From Sanderia malayensis (Eukaryota > Cnidaria > Scyphozoa > Semaeostomeae > Pelagiidae): a stretch of DNA of 64,000 bases. Shown one piece after another: positions 11,038-22,232 of this stretch. The position numbers and the translations under genes were made by a program. The number at the start of each line of letters is the position of its first letter. Positions within the stretch are counted from its first letter, which is position 1. Location of the stretch: assembly GCA_013076295.1 (NCBI GenBank), contig RQOL01000660.1:2480001-2544000 (forward strand), in the 5' to 3' direction. The notes below the pieces were generated by a model. It ran no database searches. It saw only the letters and a program-made list of their open reading frames with translations, and was not told where the DNA came from.

Positions 11038-11409
11038 AGTGTCTGATAGCGTCCGTAGTCAGTTTTCAGATTAGCTCAAGTGGACTCAGAAGAAAATCAG
11101 CTTTCCACAGAAATACGATTCTTGATTTGCTAGCTGTGATATTGACAATAAATCTATGGTAATTGAAGGAAGTAAGTTGAGTTTTTCTGTTAAATAAAAG
11201 AATTGTTATCTTGTACTCTCTTGCATTCTCAAAAGTCTATTGCACTCACGTTCTTGCTTTCTTCGTTATTGCACTCGTGCATTGTCTTGCATTTCTCTTC
11301 TCTTGTTACATTCTCCAACTCTTCTACTTTGGCATACTTGTATTTTCCTATTTCCTCTTCAACAGAAAAGACAGTACAGTAAAACATACACAGAACTCCA
11401 TTCAACACC

Positions 11410-12396
11410 ATGAACAACAGCAATACAGCAGACCAATTCCAGTACACCGTAACCTGCGCCTCGATTTTTACACACGCACCCATTAGAATCGATAATGACT
11501 TAAACCCAGCCAACAAGTTGCAATTCACCATTGCTGCATATATTAACATCGCAGTAGCATTGCCAACTGCTTTCCTCAACCTCTCTCTCATCACAACCTT
11601 TATCAAACTGAGGCTGTACAAAACCGTCTCAAATATGCCATTGATTTTCTTGGCCGTATGTGATTTTCTGACATCGATATTAGGTCAGCTTTTGTTTGGA
11701 GTGTATCTTATACAGATGACCAAGCGCCAACTAAGCTGTAGCCTCGCTTTGGAAGTGGCTTATTGTGGTATAATCCTACAAGTCACTTCTTCAACGATAG
11801 TTTTATTTATTACGGCAGAACGCTACCTAGCCTTGTTCTACACGTTTTTCTGGATAGGTCACGTCACAAGAAGACATTTGGTCATTTCCTTGAGTTTGGC
11901 ATGGGTTCCAGGTCTTTTTTTTACAATATTGCTTTTCGACGTGGAACGCAAAGCATTTGGATCAATTTTCTACACTGTGTTCATATTCACATCGCTAATT
12001 GTAATCACGGTTTGCTGCGTGAAGATCTTCAAATACATCAGACGAATGCAAAGATCTGTGGCAGCAATTGAAGTCGATAGAGAATCTGACAAGCGCAAAC
12101 AGGTGAGACTGGCAAAGTATTGCGCAATGGTTGTTGGAGTATTCCTTATGGTCAACATCCCTTACAGCATTATGGGAATTGTACTGTACACGGGTATTCT
12201 TGGCAGCATTAAATCACTGAAACACATTCAGGCTTACATGTTCACATTTAATATGTTTCTTTCGCTGCTCAATCCCATGATCTATGCTTGGCAGTGTCCG
12301 GCAATTGGCAGAGGCATGCTAGAGTTATGGCGCATGCGTAAACAAATGCTGAATAATAACAATGGCCAAATGCACACTGCTACTTCCATTCCATAA
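11410..12396 (+). CDS. Class A orphan GPCR, copy 3
   Basis: A 328-residue single-exon receptor. Its coding region is closest to copy 4, although its promoter matches copy 2. It has the helix 1 Asn, LAVCDFL in helix 2, AERY after helix 3, NIPYS in helix 6 (in place of CWxP) and NPMIYAW in helix 7. It shares the short extracellular loop 2 and the lack of a helix 5 proline with the other copies. The intracellular loop 3 motif EVDRESDKRKQVRLAKY is conserved across the array, suggesting common G-protein coupling, which is inference. A 5' UTR intron runs from GT at 11172 to AG at 11365. The tail diverges from copies 1 and 2 after LWRMRK. Confidence 0.9.
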   Translation: MNNSNTADQFQYTVTCASIFTHAPIRIDNDLNPANKLQFTIAAYINIAVALPTAFLNLSLITTFIKLRLYKTVSNMPLIFLAVCDFLTSILGQLLFGVYLIQMTKRQLSCSLALEVAYCGIILQVTSSTIVLFITAERYLALFYTFFWIGHVTRRHLVISLSLAWVPGLFFTILLFDVERKAFGSIFYTVFIFTSLIVITVCCVKIFKYIRRMQRSVAAIEVDRESDKRKQVRLAKYCAMVVGVFLMVNIPYSIMGIVLYTGILGSIKSLKHIQAYMFTFNMFLSLLNPMIYAWQCPAIGRGMLELWRMRKQMLNNNNGQMHTATSIP

Positions 12397-13149
12397 GCAA
12401 CAGGTTTGTTACTACATGTCATTACTGTCAAACCAAACATGGCAGATACAAAAAGTGGAAAAAGTATCCAGAAAGAGAAAGTAAATGAGGGACACACTCA
12501 AAGGGGTCATATTTTGAGACGTGGCTCAGACGAAGACCAAAAAATACAAACGAGAAAACATAATCACACGGAAAATATAATTCCCTTTTAGCTCGGTACT
12601 TTTTAAGAACATGAACTTTATTTTTGTGAAAAACACTGTTTGTTTGATCAGCATGCTGGATCGAAGTCCAAAATTTAGTAAAACAATACTGATGGCAGAA
12701 CACAAAATTTAGAACTGTTAAAATGAAGACTTACCAAGTACTTCATTAAGACGCTGTATTCTTCAATTCAAATGTTAATTTCATCTGCTACAATGCTGCA
12801 TTTCTTCTGTAAATAAGATACAATTCAATACGTTATTCTAATTACTTGCTGGTGATTCATTGTTTTTACAGATAAAGTACAAGCAATTGAGTAATTAGTT
12901 CACTTTAAAGCGTATTAACTGTTTTCTTTCAAATTAAATCGACTTAATTAACTTTATAAAGAGGAAAAGCGTGAAGTGACAATATAACAAGCGCAACATA
13001 AAACAAAAATATCTCCCTGAATTTGATTTATCATCATAAATTATGAATAAAAATATATTACAATCACACAAATTTCTCGTTTTTGAGACTTTATCATCCT
13101 GTTTTCATTGCAACTGGCATTAAGTGTGCGCTACTCTCCACCAATAGCC
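12397..13149. other. Intergenic region between GPCR 3 and 4
   Basis: AT-rich sequence with no convincing open frame. Its last 70 bases hold the copy 4 upstream block, which resembles that of copy 1. Confidence 0.5.
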
Positions 13150-13158
13150 TATATCAAA
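13150..13158 (+). promoter_or_regulatory. Degenerate TATA box of GPCR copy 4
   Basis: TATATCAAA at the position equivalent to the TATA boxes of the other three copies. It is followed by 'cagcgtatgcaagtg', and the 5' UTR donor is at 13277. The flanking block resembles copy 1. Confidence 0.45.
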
Positions 13159-13506
13159 CAGCGTATGCAAGTGTAGTGGTGGTAACAGGCAGTTTGCAAA
13201 TTAGCCCAAAAGGATTCAGAAGGACGTCACCTTATCAGAAACATAAACAATCGATGATCTGTGACAGTTTCAAAAAGTAAGTTGAGTCTGTAAAATAAAA
13301 GCATTGTCATCTTGTACTCTCTTGCATTCTCTAGCACTCTCTGGCACAAGCCTTTTGCACTCATATTCTTGTTTCCCTCTATTACTCGTGCATTCCCTTG
13401 CGTTTCTATTCTCTTGTTACATTCTTCCACTCTTTTATTTTGGCACTCTTGTATTTTCCTATTTCCTCTTCAACAGACAAGATACTACAGAACTCCATTC
13501 AACATC

Positions 13507-14475
13507 ATGAACAACAGCAATACAGCAAACCAATTTCAGTACACCATAAACTGCGCCTCGATCTTTACACACGCACCCATTAGAATCGACAATGACTTAA
13601 ATCCGGGCAACAAGTTGCACTTCACCATTGCTGCATATATCAACATCGCAGTAGCATTGCCAACTGCTTTCCTCAACCTCTCTCTCATCACAACCTTTAT
13701 CAAACTGAGGCTATACAAAACCGTCTCAAATATTCCACTCATTTTCTTGGCCACAAGTGATTTCCTAACATCGATATTAGGTCAGCTTTTGTTTGGAGTG
13801 TATCTTATACAGATGACAAAGCGCCAACTAAGCTGTGGCCTCGCTTTGGAAGTGACTTATTGCGGTATAACCTTCCACGTCACTTCTTCAACGATAGTGT
13901 TATTCATTACGGTAGAACGCTACCTGGCCTTGTTCTATGCGTTTTTCTGGGCAAGTCACGTCACAAGAAGACACGTCACTATTCCCTTGAGCTTGGCATG
14001 GGTTCCAGGCCTGCTTCTTGCTATTCTGTTTTTCGACGTGAAATACAAAGCATTTGGATCAATTTTCTACACTGTGTTTACAATAACATCGCTGATTGTA
14101 ATCACGGTTTGCTGCGTGAAGATCTTCAAACACATTCGGCGAATGCAAAGATCTGTGGCAGCAATTGAAATCGATAGAGAATCTGACAAGCGCAAACAGG
14201 TGAGACTGGCAAAGTATTGCGCAATGGTTGTTGGAGTATTCCTTCTGGTCAACATCCCTTACAGCATTATGGGAATCGTACTGTACACGGGTATTCTTGG
14301 CAGCATTAAATCACTGAAACACATTCAGGTTTACATGCTCACATTTAATATGTTTATTTCGCTGCTCAATCCGATAGTCTATGCTTGGCAGTGTCCAGCA
14401 ATTGGCAGAGGCATGCTAGAGTTATGGCGCATGCGTAATCGTCAGAGTCTTCCACACAATAGCAAAGCAAAATGA
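13507..14475 (+). CDS. Class A orphan GPCR, copy 4
   Basis: A 322-residue single-exon receptor. The frame is open upstream to 13312, but I place the start at 13507. The MNNSNTANQF beginning aligns with the other three copies, and a UTR acceptor (tcttcaacag, AG at 13475-13476) lies just before it, so the upstream frame is spliced-out intron. Motifs are the helix 1 Asn, LATSDFL in helix 2, VERY after helix 3, NIPYS in helix 6 and NPIVYAW in helix 7. It is most similar to copy 3. The tail is short and differs (NRQSLPHNSKAK), so the array has diverged most at the C-terminus, where desensitisation signals usually lie. Confidence 0.88.
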   Translation: MNNSNTANQFQYTINCASIFTHAPIRIDNDLNPGNKLHFTIAAYINIAVALPTAFLNLSLITTFIKLRLYKTVSNIPLIFLATSDFLTSILGQLLFGVYLIQMTKRQLSCGLALEVTYCGITFHVTSSTIVLFITVERYLALFYAFFWASHVTRRHVTIPLSLAWVPGLLLAILFFDVKYKAFGSIFYTVFTITSLIVITVCCVKIFKHIRRMQRSVAAIEIDRESDKRKQVRLAKYCAMVVGVFLLVNIPYSIMGIVLYTGILGSIKSLKHIQVYMLTFNMFISLLNPIVYAWQCPAIGRGMLELWRMRNRQSLPHNSKAK

Positions 14476-16420
14476 AGACGTTTGTGCTACATGCCGAAAT
14501 AGAGCTCGAATCTAGAAACCTTAAAGCTGAAAACTGTAAAAATAGCACTTTGAGAAACGCCAGGTATATGTGGCAAAAATGATAATACATGGTTTTCAAA
14601 TATAAAGTTGTCCAAAAGCTAGTTTTATCAAAAGTCATCCAAACGTAATCCTAAAAGCTTCACATTTCATTCAGTTATTCGATTTTTAATTTTGCAAAAA
14701 ATAATTCAAGGTTGAGGTTGAGGCTTATTGGAGAGGGTGCTTATTCAAGGTTGGGGGCTTTATCGAGAGTGGGGGCTTAATCGAGGACTTACGGTATTGT
14801 AAAATTGCGTAGGCACTTACAGTAAGTTCCCGGGTATAAGAAACCCTCTTCTATAAGAGACAGACCTCAGTTTTCTTATCAAGGAGCTCTTGTTAGAAGA
14901 AACAAACTGTGGCTCTGATTATAAACTTTGACGTTGATATAAAGGTCTCTTTAAATAAGAAACTCTCTAAGGCCTCGATTCAAAAAGTGGTTACGCGGGA
15001 ATCTACTGTACTTCAAAGTTTTGAAATCTAAAATTAAACTAATTTGAGAATAAAATAATCTTAAATATGGATGTCATCCTCTTCTCTATGGATTAAATTG
15101 TTCGGAAAATACGGTTATAATTTGCAAAATCTGTTAGCATAAAATGAAGAAAGTTCAATACAATGACGACATTTATATAAAGAGTTTTTATTTTCTCAAC
15201 ACTTATGGTCGTTTGAATTGCTTCATATAGCTAGTTACAATTTATTTTACGTTAATAAATTGTAACTAGCGCGTAAACAGGCGCGTAAACAGGGCATTGC
15301 TTTAGAATAATATATAACCTTTCTGCCCAAGGGACTTTCTCCGTCAATATGAGCATTCAAGCACTGAACGTGATACGAAACTGTGGTGATGTGCAGAACA
15401 ATATTTTGCACAACAGAAGTTCTACCAGAGCATAATTTCCCCTTTCGATACTATAACCTCGTACACGCATGCGCACTGGCGGGGCGTGAGCGAAAAATAA
15501 AGCGTGGGCCGGGCTGGGCCTAGCCCTGAATTAATCGCTCGCCGTTCCTTTTAAATTGATATATCCTTCGCATTAAATACATTTATTGAGTTTTAATAGT
15601 ATTTATTTAGACTTAGCACCAATGAAATTCAAACTTACCAGTTCTAAAGTTTCCTGCTTTCCTGCGTAAGGCCAAGCCAGACAGTATATGCAAGCTCAAT
15701 CATTCAATAGGCACACACCACACCACAATGTGGCCGGCCAAGCCCAGAAGAAGCACACTGAACCACGTGCAAGTCAGACAAAACACCCTATCCCTTCCAC
15801 CTTTAAAAACTACCTTCCAACAGATACACTTGCAACATGAATGGCTGTGGTTGTTCTATTAACGTTTTGTCTTTAGTCAAAAAATGTTACAATAGAATGA
15901 GTTTTCTAAAGTAATAAAAGTATTCAACAAATATGCCCTCCTTTTATCAATTTTTACGTAAGCCTCCAGGTTTAATCAAGTTATTATTATATGTATTAGG
16001 TATGTTGTTTATTCTGATCAGTGGCAAAATTTGTTTACATGTTGTTTAACTTGTGTCTTCAGGGATAGAAATATCTGTTATCCCCACTCTTGTTATTAAG
16101 TCTTGAACATGCCAGAACAACTTTGCAGCTTAAAAAGCAAGAAACATCAACAGAATTTGACAATTGCATGAAAAACATGCAAATAAAGATATGTGAATCA
16201 AACAGAAAAGAAATGAGTAATAAATGTTAAGAGAATGCAATACCCAGCTATTGAGAATTCATTATATTTTTATAAATACTGACGACTACACAGCATGCAT
16301 GAAAATATGAAAAATTTAACATTAAAGCAGAACCTTCCCAATAAAATGCCTCAAGTTCGTAAAATGAAACATATAATTCGGCATAATGCCAACGTCTGTC
16401 ATTCACGAGCAAAAACTTGA
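14476..16420. other. Intergenic region with repeat fragments
   Basis: At 14705-14815 there is a fragment of the 'cttaatcgagg..tacggta' MITE family found intact at 48495-48832. At about 14830-14990 there are 'ataagaaaccct' pieces related to the 955-1337 MITE. A palindrome lies at 15230-15270. No gene was seen. Confidence 0.5.
15230..15270. repeat. 15-bp perfect inverted repeat with 11-bp loop
   Basis: The arms 'gctagttacaattta' (15230-15244) and 'taaattgtaactagc' (15256-15270) are perfect reverse complements. It could be a small fold-back or a terminator-like hairpin. It is followed by a direct repeat, 'gcgtaaacag' twice. Confidence 0.7.
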
Positions 16421-18223
16421 TTAATCCGTTTTCTTATCTCCTGATCCTGATGCATGCTTGATAGCTGCTTCAGTTGCCTTTTCTTTAGCTGAAAATTGAA
16501 CATAAAATCATAAAAATCACAAAAGTATATGTATATAGTCTAAGAGATTGTTAATATGATAAAATAATGTCAGCATCAAAGTATGTTAGTGATGTTATGA
16601 ATAAAACAAGTACCTTCGTCATAGAGTTTACTTGCCCTTTCTTTTGTTTTTTCTATGAGCTCGTCAATCTTTTCCTCGTTTTTCAGCACAAATGGCTTGA
16701 TTGCTCTGTTGTAGATGAACTCAGCTCCGTTCCATGGAAAGGGGGCCATGCACCAGGCAAGGAAGGAGCACTTGAACAAGAAATACAATGGAAACCAGGA
16801 CAGGAAGATGTCTGAGAAGAATTCAACAATAGTAAATGCCGAATACACAGTCCAGTATGTTAACCACTGGGTGTCATCATCTTTTCGTTCACTCTCAATC
16901 GCTTTCACTCTGAAAATTATCAATTAATAAACAAAATTATTGGTATTTCAACCAACTTCCAATTAATCTATCATCTAAAATATTTTCAACTTCTCTGAAT
17001 TTAACATTTGATTATAACAAGCTTAGTTACGCACAGAAAATGACTAAACTTGTAATTATAACAAATTGATAAACAACTCACGAGGCATAGGCAGGATAGA
17101 GGAAGCCAATAAGATTAACAATCAATCCACTTGCATAACCAACAACCAGATATAATGCAAGTAATGCAGTAAAACCTAAAAAATAAAATAAAAATTTAAT
17201 GACATTAATAAATAAAACCTGTACCTGTATGCAAGTGTGAAATTTTTCAGCCACAGAAGATTAATTAAGTGGGAAACCTGGGGTGCCACAAATCATGAAC
17301 AATAAGAAGTTGACATGAAGTTGGCAGCTACGTCATATGCAAAGTACATATGATTTACCTGCTTAAATCATAATAAGAGAAATATAAAAAATAATCAACC
17401 TTAAAATTCAATTCACATAACCCTATTCTATTCAATTCGCTTTTCCTTATCCTGTATCAATTCAGAACTGTGAGTCATAATGAAATTTTTACAATGTAAT
17501 GAGGGACAAAATAGGAAAGGAATCTTTTCATGGGGTTGGGCATGAACATTCCATTTTGAAGATTCACTTTAAAAAATTGGTTTAGCTAAGCTATAAATAT
17601 AACAGTGTTTAACACTTTGCAATGTTTATTATTGAAATTTTGGATTTTAAGCAAATAGCGGGTGGGTACTACTGCAATAACGATTTCGCAATGTCACAGT
17701 ATTTCACGAAAAATTTAAGTTATTGTGATATTATTCACAGAAAAATATTTTGTCCACCTGTTATTTCAATTTATTTAGAAATGCATTAATATACATCGTA
17801 AAATATATGTCAGTTTTTTGCAAGTAAACAATTAATGTAAAGCGTTACCAGCAAGAACAGTTTGCAAAAATTCTCCATGACCTGTTCCTTATACAACACA
17901 GACTGAACGAAGAATGTTTCAGGCGAATTACTTTATCGTGCAATATAGAACGGAAAGCGTACAAAACATGATTAAATTAGCTTAAATTAACTTTCAGTAT
18001 TGCTGAAAGAACATGACAAGATCAGAGTGGCAAAAAAGAGATGGGAGGTGGTGGAGAATATGGCCTAAATACAGATGAAATACTTTCCATTACCCAGACA
18101 AATGTAAAGTCTGTTCACTCCAGTCTTCGATTCAACAAAAGCCAGGCCATCAGTAAAGCAGTTCTTTTGTTGAAGGAACTCGTCCATTTTTTCTCGAATA
18201 GATTTTTCGTCTGACTTTGCCAT
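16421..18223 (-). CDS. REEP5: REEP5/REEP6-like ER-shaping protein
   Basis: Four coding exons on the minus strand: 18223-18094, 17175-17082, 16909-16614 and 16488-16421. Phases close exactly and give 195 residues (human REEP5 has 189). The N-terminal amphipathic part (EFLQQKNCFTDGLAFVESKTGVNR) matches REEP5. Exon 2 gives the first hairpin (GLIVNLIGFLYPAYAS). Exon 3 holds the TB2/DP1/HVA22 core: VKAIESERKDDDTQWLTYW, FFSDIFLSWFPLYF and WCMAPFPWNGAEFIY. The C-terminus is a lysine-rich helix ending in GDKKTD. REEP5 inserts hairpins into the ER membrane and stabilises tubule curvature. Whether it is orthologous to REEP5 or to REEP6 cannot be told without a tree. The next gene is over 4 kb away on the low-coordinate side of the convertase. 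Confidence 0.92.
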
Positions 18224-18963
18224 AACTGCGAGAATTGCGATACAAATGTAGATAAACTCGTTAGTTTTGTCTTCTGCAAACCCTTGGAAGGAAAATTTCT
18301 TGCGAAGAGATATGAAATACAGGCGAGGCGGTAGCAAGTGACCAAAGTTCAGGATAAATGCGCGAGCACCAACTGCGCATTGTCTCATCATCCTTCAATC
18401 ACGTGGTTAATTCAACAGGTTGCACATGGATAGTATGAATTAAAGGTGGTGGGTTTGGAAAACTGATAAAATAAAGGTGGTGGTTTGGAAAATTGACACA
18501 AACCACCACCTGGGTTTACAAATATTCTAAACCACCGCCTGGGTTATATGACTTCTCTAAGCCACAACATTAGATCTGCATCCAAAGGCCAGGCCGTTTA
18601 TTAGAGACAGGGTTTTAGAGAAACGATTCAGCTCAAAGAAAAATGTGTCTGGGGTGGAGTGCCTTTGTTTTCAGTGAATTGCCGCTGATTTGCACAATTG
18701 CGCAAAACAGGAAAATACTAGAAATAAGCCAAGCAAAGGTTTCGGGAAAAACAAGGTATTTGCCCACATGCAAGCAAAAATATTATTGGTTGCAAGTTTA
18801 TTGGCGCGAATAAACTTGCAACCACACCACAGCACGAAAACATTTTTAATCGAGGTAAAAAAATTACCCTTATTGTAGGTGCGAAAAAATTAGACATGTG
18901 GAATATAGTGCTGGCATTGCAAGGAAAAGCAAACGTCCCCGCCCCCAACCCACGCAAAAAAAT
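18224..18963. other. REEP5 upstream region with short inverted repeats
   Basis: About 18445-18550 holds alternating 'aaaggtggtggtttgg' and 'aaaccaccacctgg' blocks, which form a small fold-back. The REEP5 promoter should lie here. No other gene was seen. Confidence 0.45.
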
Positions 18964-19128
18964 TTAAAGCATCATACCACGATTCATACAACGATTTATT
19001 CCATCTGTAATTTTGTCTGTGAAATTACGGAGGTAATCTTCGATTACGTTTGCTGTGCTCAAAACAACTTTCACAAACAGGAGGACACCAACGACCACTG
19101 CAAAAAGTATCACGCTTATCCAAACCAT
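18964..19128 (-). CDS. Possible small single-pass membrane protein (54 aa)
   Basis: The frame stays open up to 19260, but the first in-frame ATG is at 19128. From there it would encode 54 residues. The first 28 form a clear transmembrane helix (WISVILFAVVVGVLLFVKVV), followed by a charged segment (IEDYLRNFTDKITDGIN) and two cysteine/methionine-rich residues groups. The upstream open part also looks protein-like (KFSLLEFLEAEFEAIQSYF). It may therefore be the last exon of a longer gene, with its acceptor near 19255. I recognise no family. It lies 740 bp upstream of REEP5 on the same strand. Confidence 0.3.
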   Translation of the reverse strand: MVWISVILFAVVVGVLLFVKVVLSTANVIEDYLRNFTDKITDGINRCMNRGMML

Positions 19129-19872
19129 AGTGAAAACTGTGGACGACTTGGCAGATTGATAACACCAGGTGGATATAAAGTAGGATTGTATGGCTTCGAA
19201 CTCCGCCTCAAGAAACTCCAACAATGAGAATTTCAGTACCAACGTCAAATCAACTTTCAGTCAGTGAGCGGAGCAAGAGCTCGAGATTAGCTTTCAGTGT
19301 GCTACGTTGTACTAAAGGTAATGCATATTACCAATCGAATAATGCGCTCTTCGGGTAAACAAAGCAAACGAAGCAAAGATATTGAAGGATAAACAATACC
19401 ATAGTTAAATGCTATCGTCTGACTTTAGTTTCGACTCAATTGTTGTAGAAACAATAGCAACGTTACGTATGAGGCATTACACGCTTTTTGCGAACGAAGT
19501 TGAGCTTATGCTAGTAGTCAGTAGTCTGTGATTGACAACTGCATCCAAATATTTTAAATTCCTCAGCTTTTATATCTCCCCCCCCATGATGCATTGGGGC
19601 TATTGATTTGTGATTGGACAATTTCCATTCATGTTATACAAAAAGTTAGTATTCATTGGATGAGAAAACAAAGAGCTTTAGAACAAGCATTCATTGAATA
19701 AAAAAAACAAAAGAACGAGCGATTTGTGTGACCCAATATTGCTTTATTTTATATCAACTTTAAGAACAATAGAAATGCAACAAAACGCAACAAAAGTAAC
19801 CTGCTATGGCGGCTAAAATCCCGCCGAGCTGTGAGAAAGTGATGTTTTTATTTAGGGCTGCTGCCACATATA

Positions 19873-20223
19873 GTTTCAAAAAACAACTTCAAACAAACAT
19901 TTTTGAAAAGAGCAATAGTTTTTTTTCTAAATTTCCATCGGCCTGAATTTTAAAATCAATCCTAATAACAAAGATATGAGAGCAAAAACATGCCATATCT
20001 TCATGTGTTTTCCTTATTTCTTGCCTCAATTCATTAGCAAGAGTAAATAAAGCTTGTTGTTTATTTAAAATATAGCAAAATTTCATGAAATTTCATGAAG
20101 ATATGGCATGTTTTTGTTCTCATATCTTTGTTATTAGGATTAATTTTAAAATTCAGGCTGATGGAAATTTAGAAAAACTATTGCTCGTTTGAAAAATATT
20201 TGTGTGAAATTGTTTTTTGAAAC
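19873..20223. mobile_element. Large fold-back element (about 130-bp arms)
   Basis: The left arm, 19873-20004, is the near-perfect reverse complement of the right arm, 20095-20223, with a 90-bp spacer. Differences are single substitutions and small indels, for example 'gcaaaaacatgcc' against 'ggcatgtttttgt'. There is no coding capacity. It is probably a fold-back MITE. If transcribed, it would form a long hairpin RNA. Confidence 0.8.
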
Positions 20224-20365
20224 TACATTGTATTTTCCACAAGTAGATTTCTGTGCTCTATTTCATCCACAATGAACGTCTCATTTTACATTTTAGACTG
20301 CGAGCGTATTGCAGGAAATGCGGCATTTTTCTATTTTCACTTCGTGAGCTACCAATAGGTTAACC

Positions 20366-20776
20366 TTTGATTTTTATAAGGAGCCGTTTATAAGGAACCT
20401 ACATGTAGAAGGTCAAAAAACTTAAGGAACTTTTACTATTAAAGGCCAAATCACTAAGGAACTTTTTAATTTTGAATATATTTATATTTCCGCACAATTT
20501 ATTAGGAAGCCGGTTCCATTGATTTTCAGTACTTTTACATTATATGAAGCTTCTTCATGTTTTAACCTGTTATCTTTTCACAAGTTTATTATAGCAAAAC
20601 GTTGAATTTGAATGCTTTTCTTGCGTCTGTACTAATTATGTCCACTAAATGCGAACTTAAAATTAAGGAACTATTAAGGAACTTTTAGAACTACAAAGTG
20701 GTCAAAAGAGGTCTCAAGATAAGGAACTTAAAGAACTAGGCCCGAGCTAGGTTCCTTATAAAAAAAAGCGTGTATA
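20366..20776. mobile_element. Degenerate relative of the 955-1337 MITE
   Basis: It begins near 'ttataaggaacctac' and ends 'taggttccttataaaaaaaa', which are inverted copies, with internal 'aaggaacttttagaacta' repeats like those of 955-1337. The left boundary is not exact. Confidence 0.55.
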
Positions 20777-22232
20777 AAAATTTTCATTTATTAATTATAA
20801 ACATTCCTTGGATATTTGTTGTACGTGTCAATATTTATCATAACGTATAAAAATCTAAAGTCAGAATAGAAATCTGAATACACGTGATTTTTCAGTGTGT
20901 GAAATCTTACACAATGTAAAGGTCAACAAAAAGTAACTTTTCATGCATGTATATATATTAAGATAATGGATTGATTAAATGGCCATGGAGATAATAGGTC
21001 TTTTTTCCTTTAAATTTAGGACACTACCAGCACAACTAAACAAATTTGGATATGGGGGGCTAAGAATAGTGGAAATTTTGTTAGACATTCGTTCATTGGG
21101 TGGGACCATTATTATGCAGGCCTGTTGGGCTGCGTCACAGTTTGGTAACGAATACAACAACTTGAATGAATGGTGCGTGCGGAAAAGTATCAGCCAATCA
21201 CAATTGAACTATATCAACTATACTAATAACAACTAATAAAGTGATGAAAATATTATACTACTTAATAATACATGGGTAAATGGACGATTGTGGAAAAAAG
21301 CAAGAAAAATCAGAGGACAAAAAAATTTAAAGATAAAGTTAATTCCTGCTTCTGTAGTTTCCTATCATGGCTTTATGGGTGGGAGGAAGTTGCCTAGAGT
21401 ACCAGTACAACCACGGCACTATATATCACAATCATAAGCATTTTGTGTTTTGATTTGTATTTTTTTATTTAAATTTGTATAGTTATATTCGTTTTGTGGA
21501 TATAAAACATTAATAAAATCGCCTGAAATTAAAACGTTCAGAAAATTGAACAAAACAGAAATATGATATTGAGATTGCAAGTAAAAACATAGAATTTCTT
21601 AAAATGTTATTTCCTGGGTACGGATTTTCTTGCGACGTTTGAACTTGGTCAAACAAGTCAGTTGTAATACAAGTGAACAGCGTCCATCCACGTTTCTGTT
21701 CCGCAAAATACATATGCGCAGAATTTCATCTGTTCACAATCGTATAGGCCAAAAGTGAAAAAGGTCAAAAGGTCAAAGTTCACGGGGATTTTGAAACAGA
21801 GGTCATTCAACCATGAAACGAGACAATGCATACGATGACCGCATAGTAATAACCACTTACTACAACCGACTTCAATAACTTGTCCTTGCCAACTTCTAAA
21901 GGTCAAAATACCAAATAGAAGAAATCCAATAAAGTCTCCAGGTCAAAGGCCAGATATAAAATCCCTGCAGTTATACACGTACGATTTATTGCTTCAACCA
22001 ATAATATTAATCATTGCCACATCCATACGAGGTCATGCGGTGTGGCTCAGGTCATTAGTTGATATTTCGTTGACACTCAAGCTCTGAAAATGCGTGACTT
22101 CGTTTCGGCAAAGTCTTGGAACATTCTTGTATTGTTAAAACCATATTAAAAATTTGTGAGCGTGTTTGGTTGGTTGTTTGGTTTATGCGGAATAATCTAT
22201 ATACACAGAAATCTTGGTGCTTAGATGATGTA
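20777..22232. other. Intergenic region and 3' flank of the convertase gene
   Basis: A minus-strand AATAAA (tttatt at 21985-21990) about 245 bp past the convertase stop codon is a plausible polyadenylation signal. An 85-codon plus-strand frame at 20979 has no recognisable features, and I do not call it. Confidence 0.4.

Noticed and set aside
13312..13506. Upstream extension of GPCR copy 4 (65 extra residues)
   Set aside because: It lies in the 5' UTR intron (donor 13277, acceptor 13476) and is CT-rich. The other copies start at the aligned MNNSN/MNGNN.
20979..21236. 85-codon plus-strand open frame
   Set aside because: There is no recognisable domain, signal or neighbour exon, and the length is within chance for this composition.
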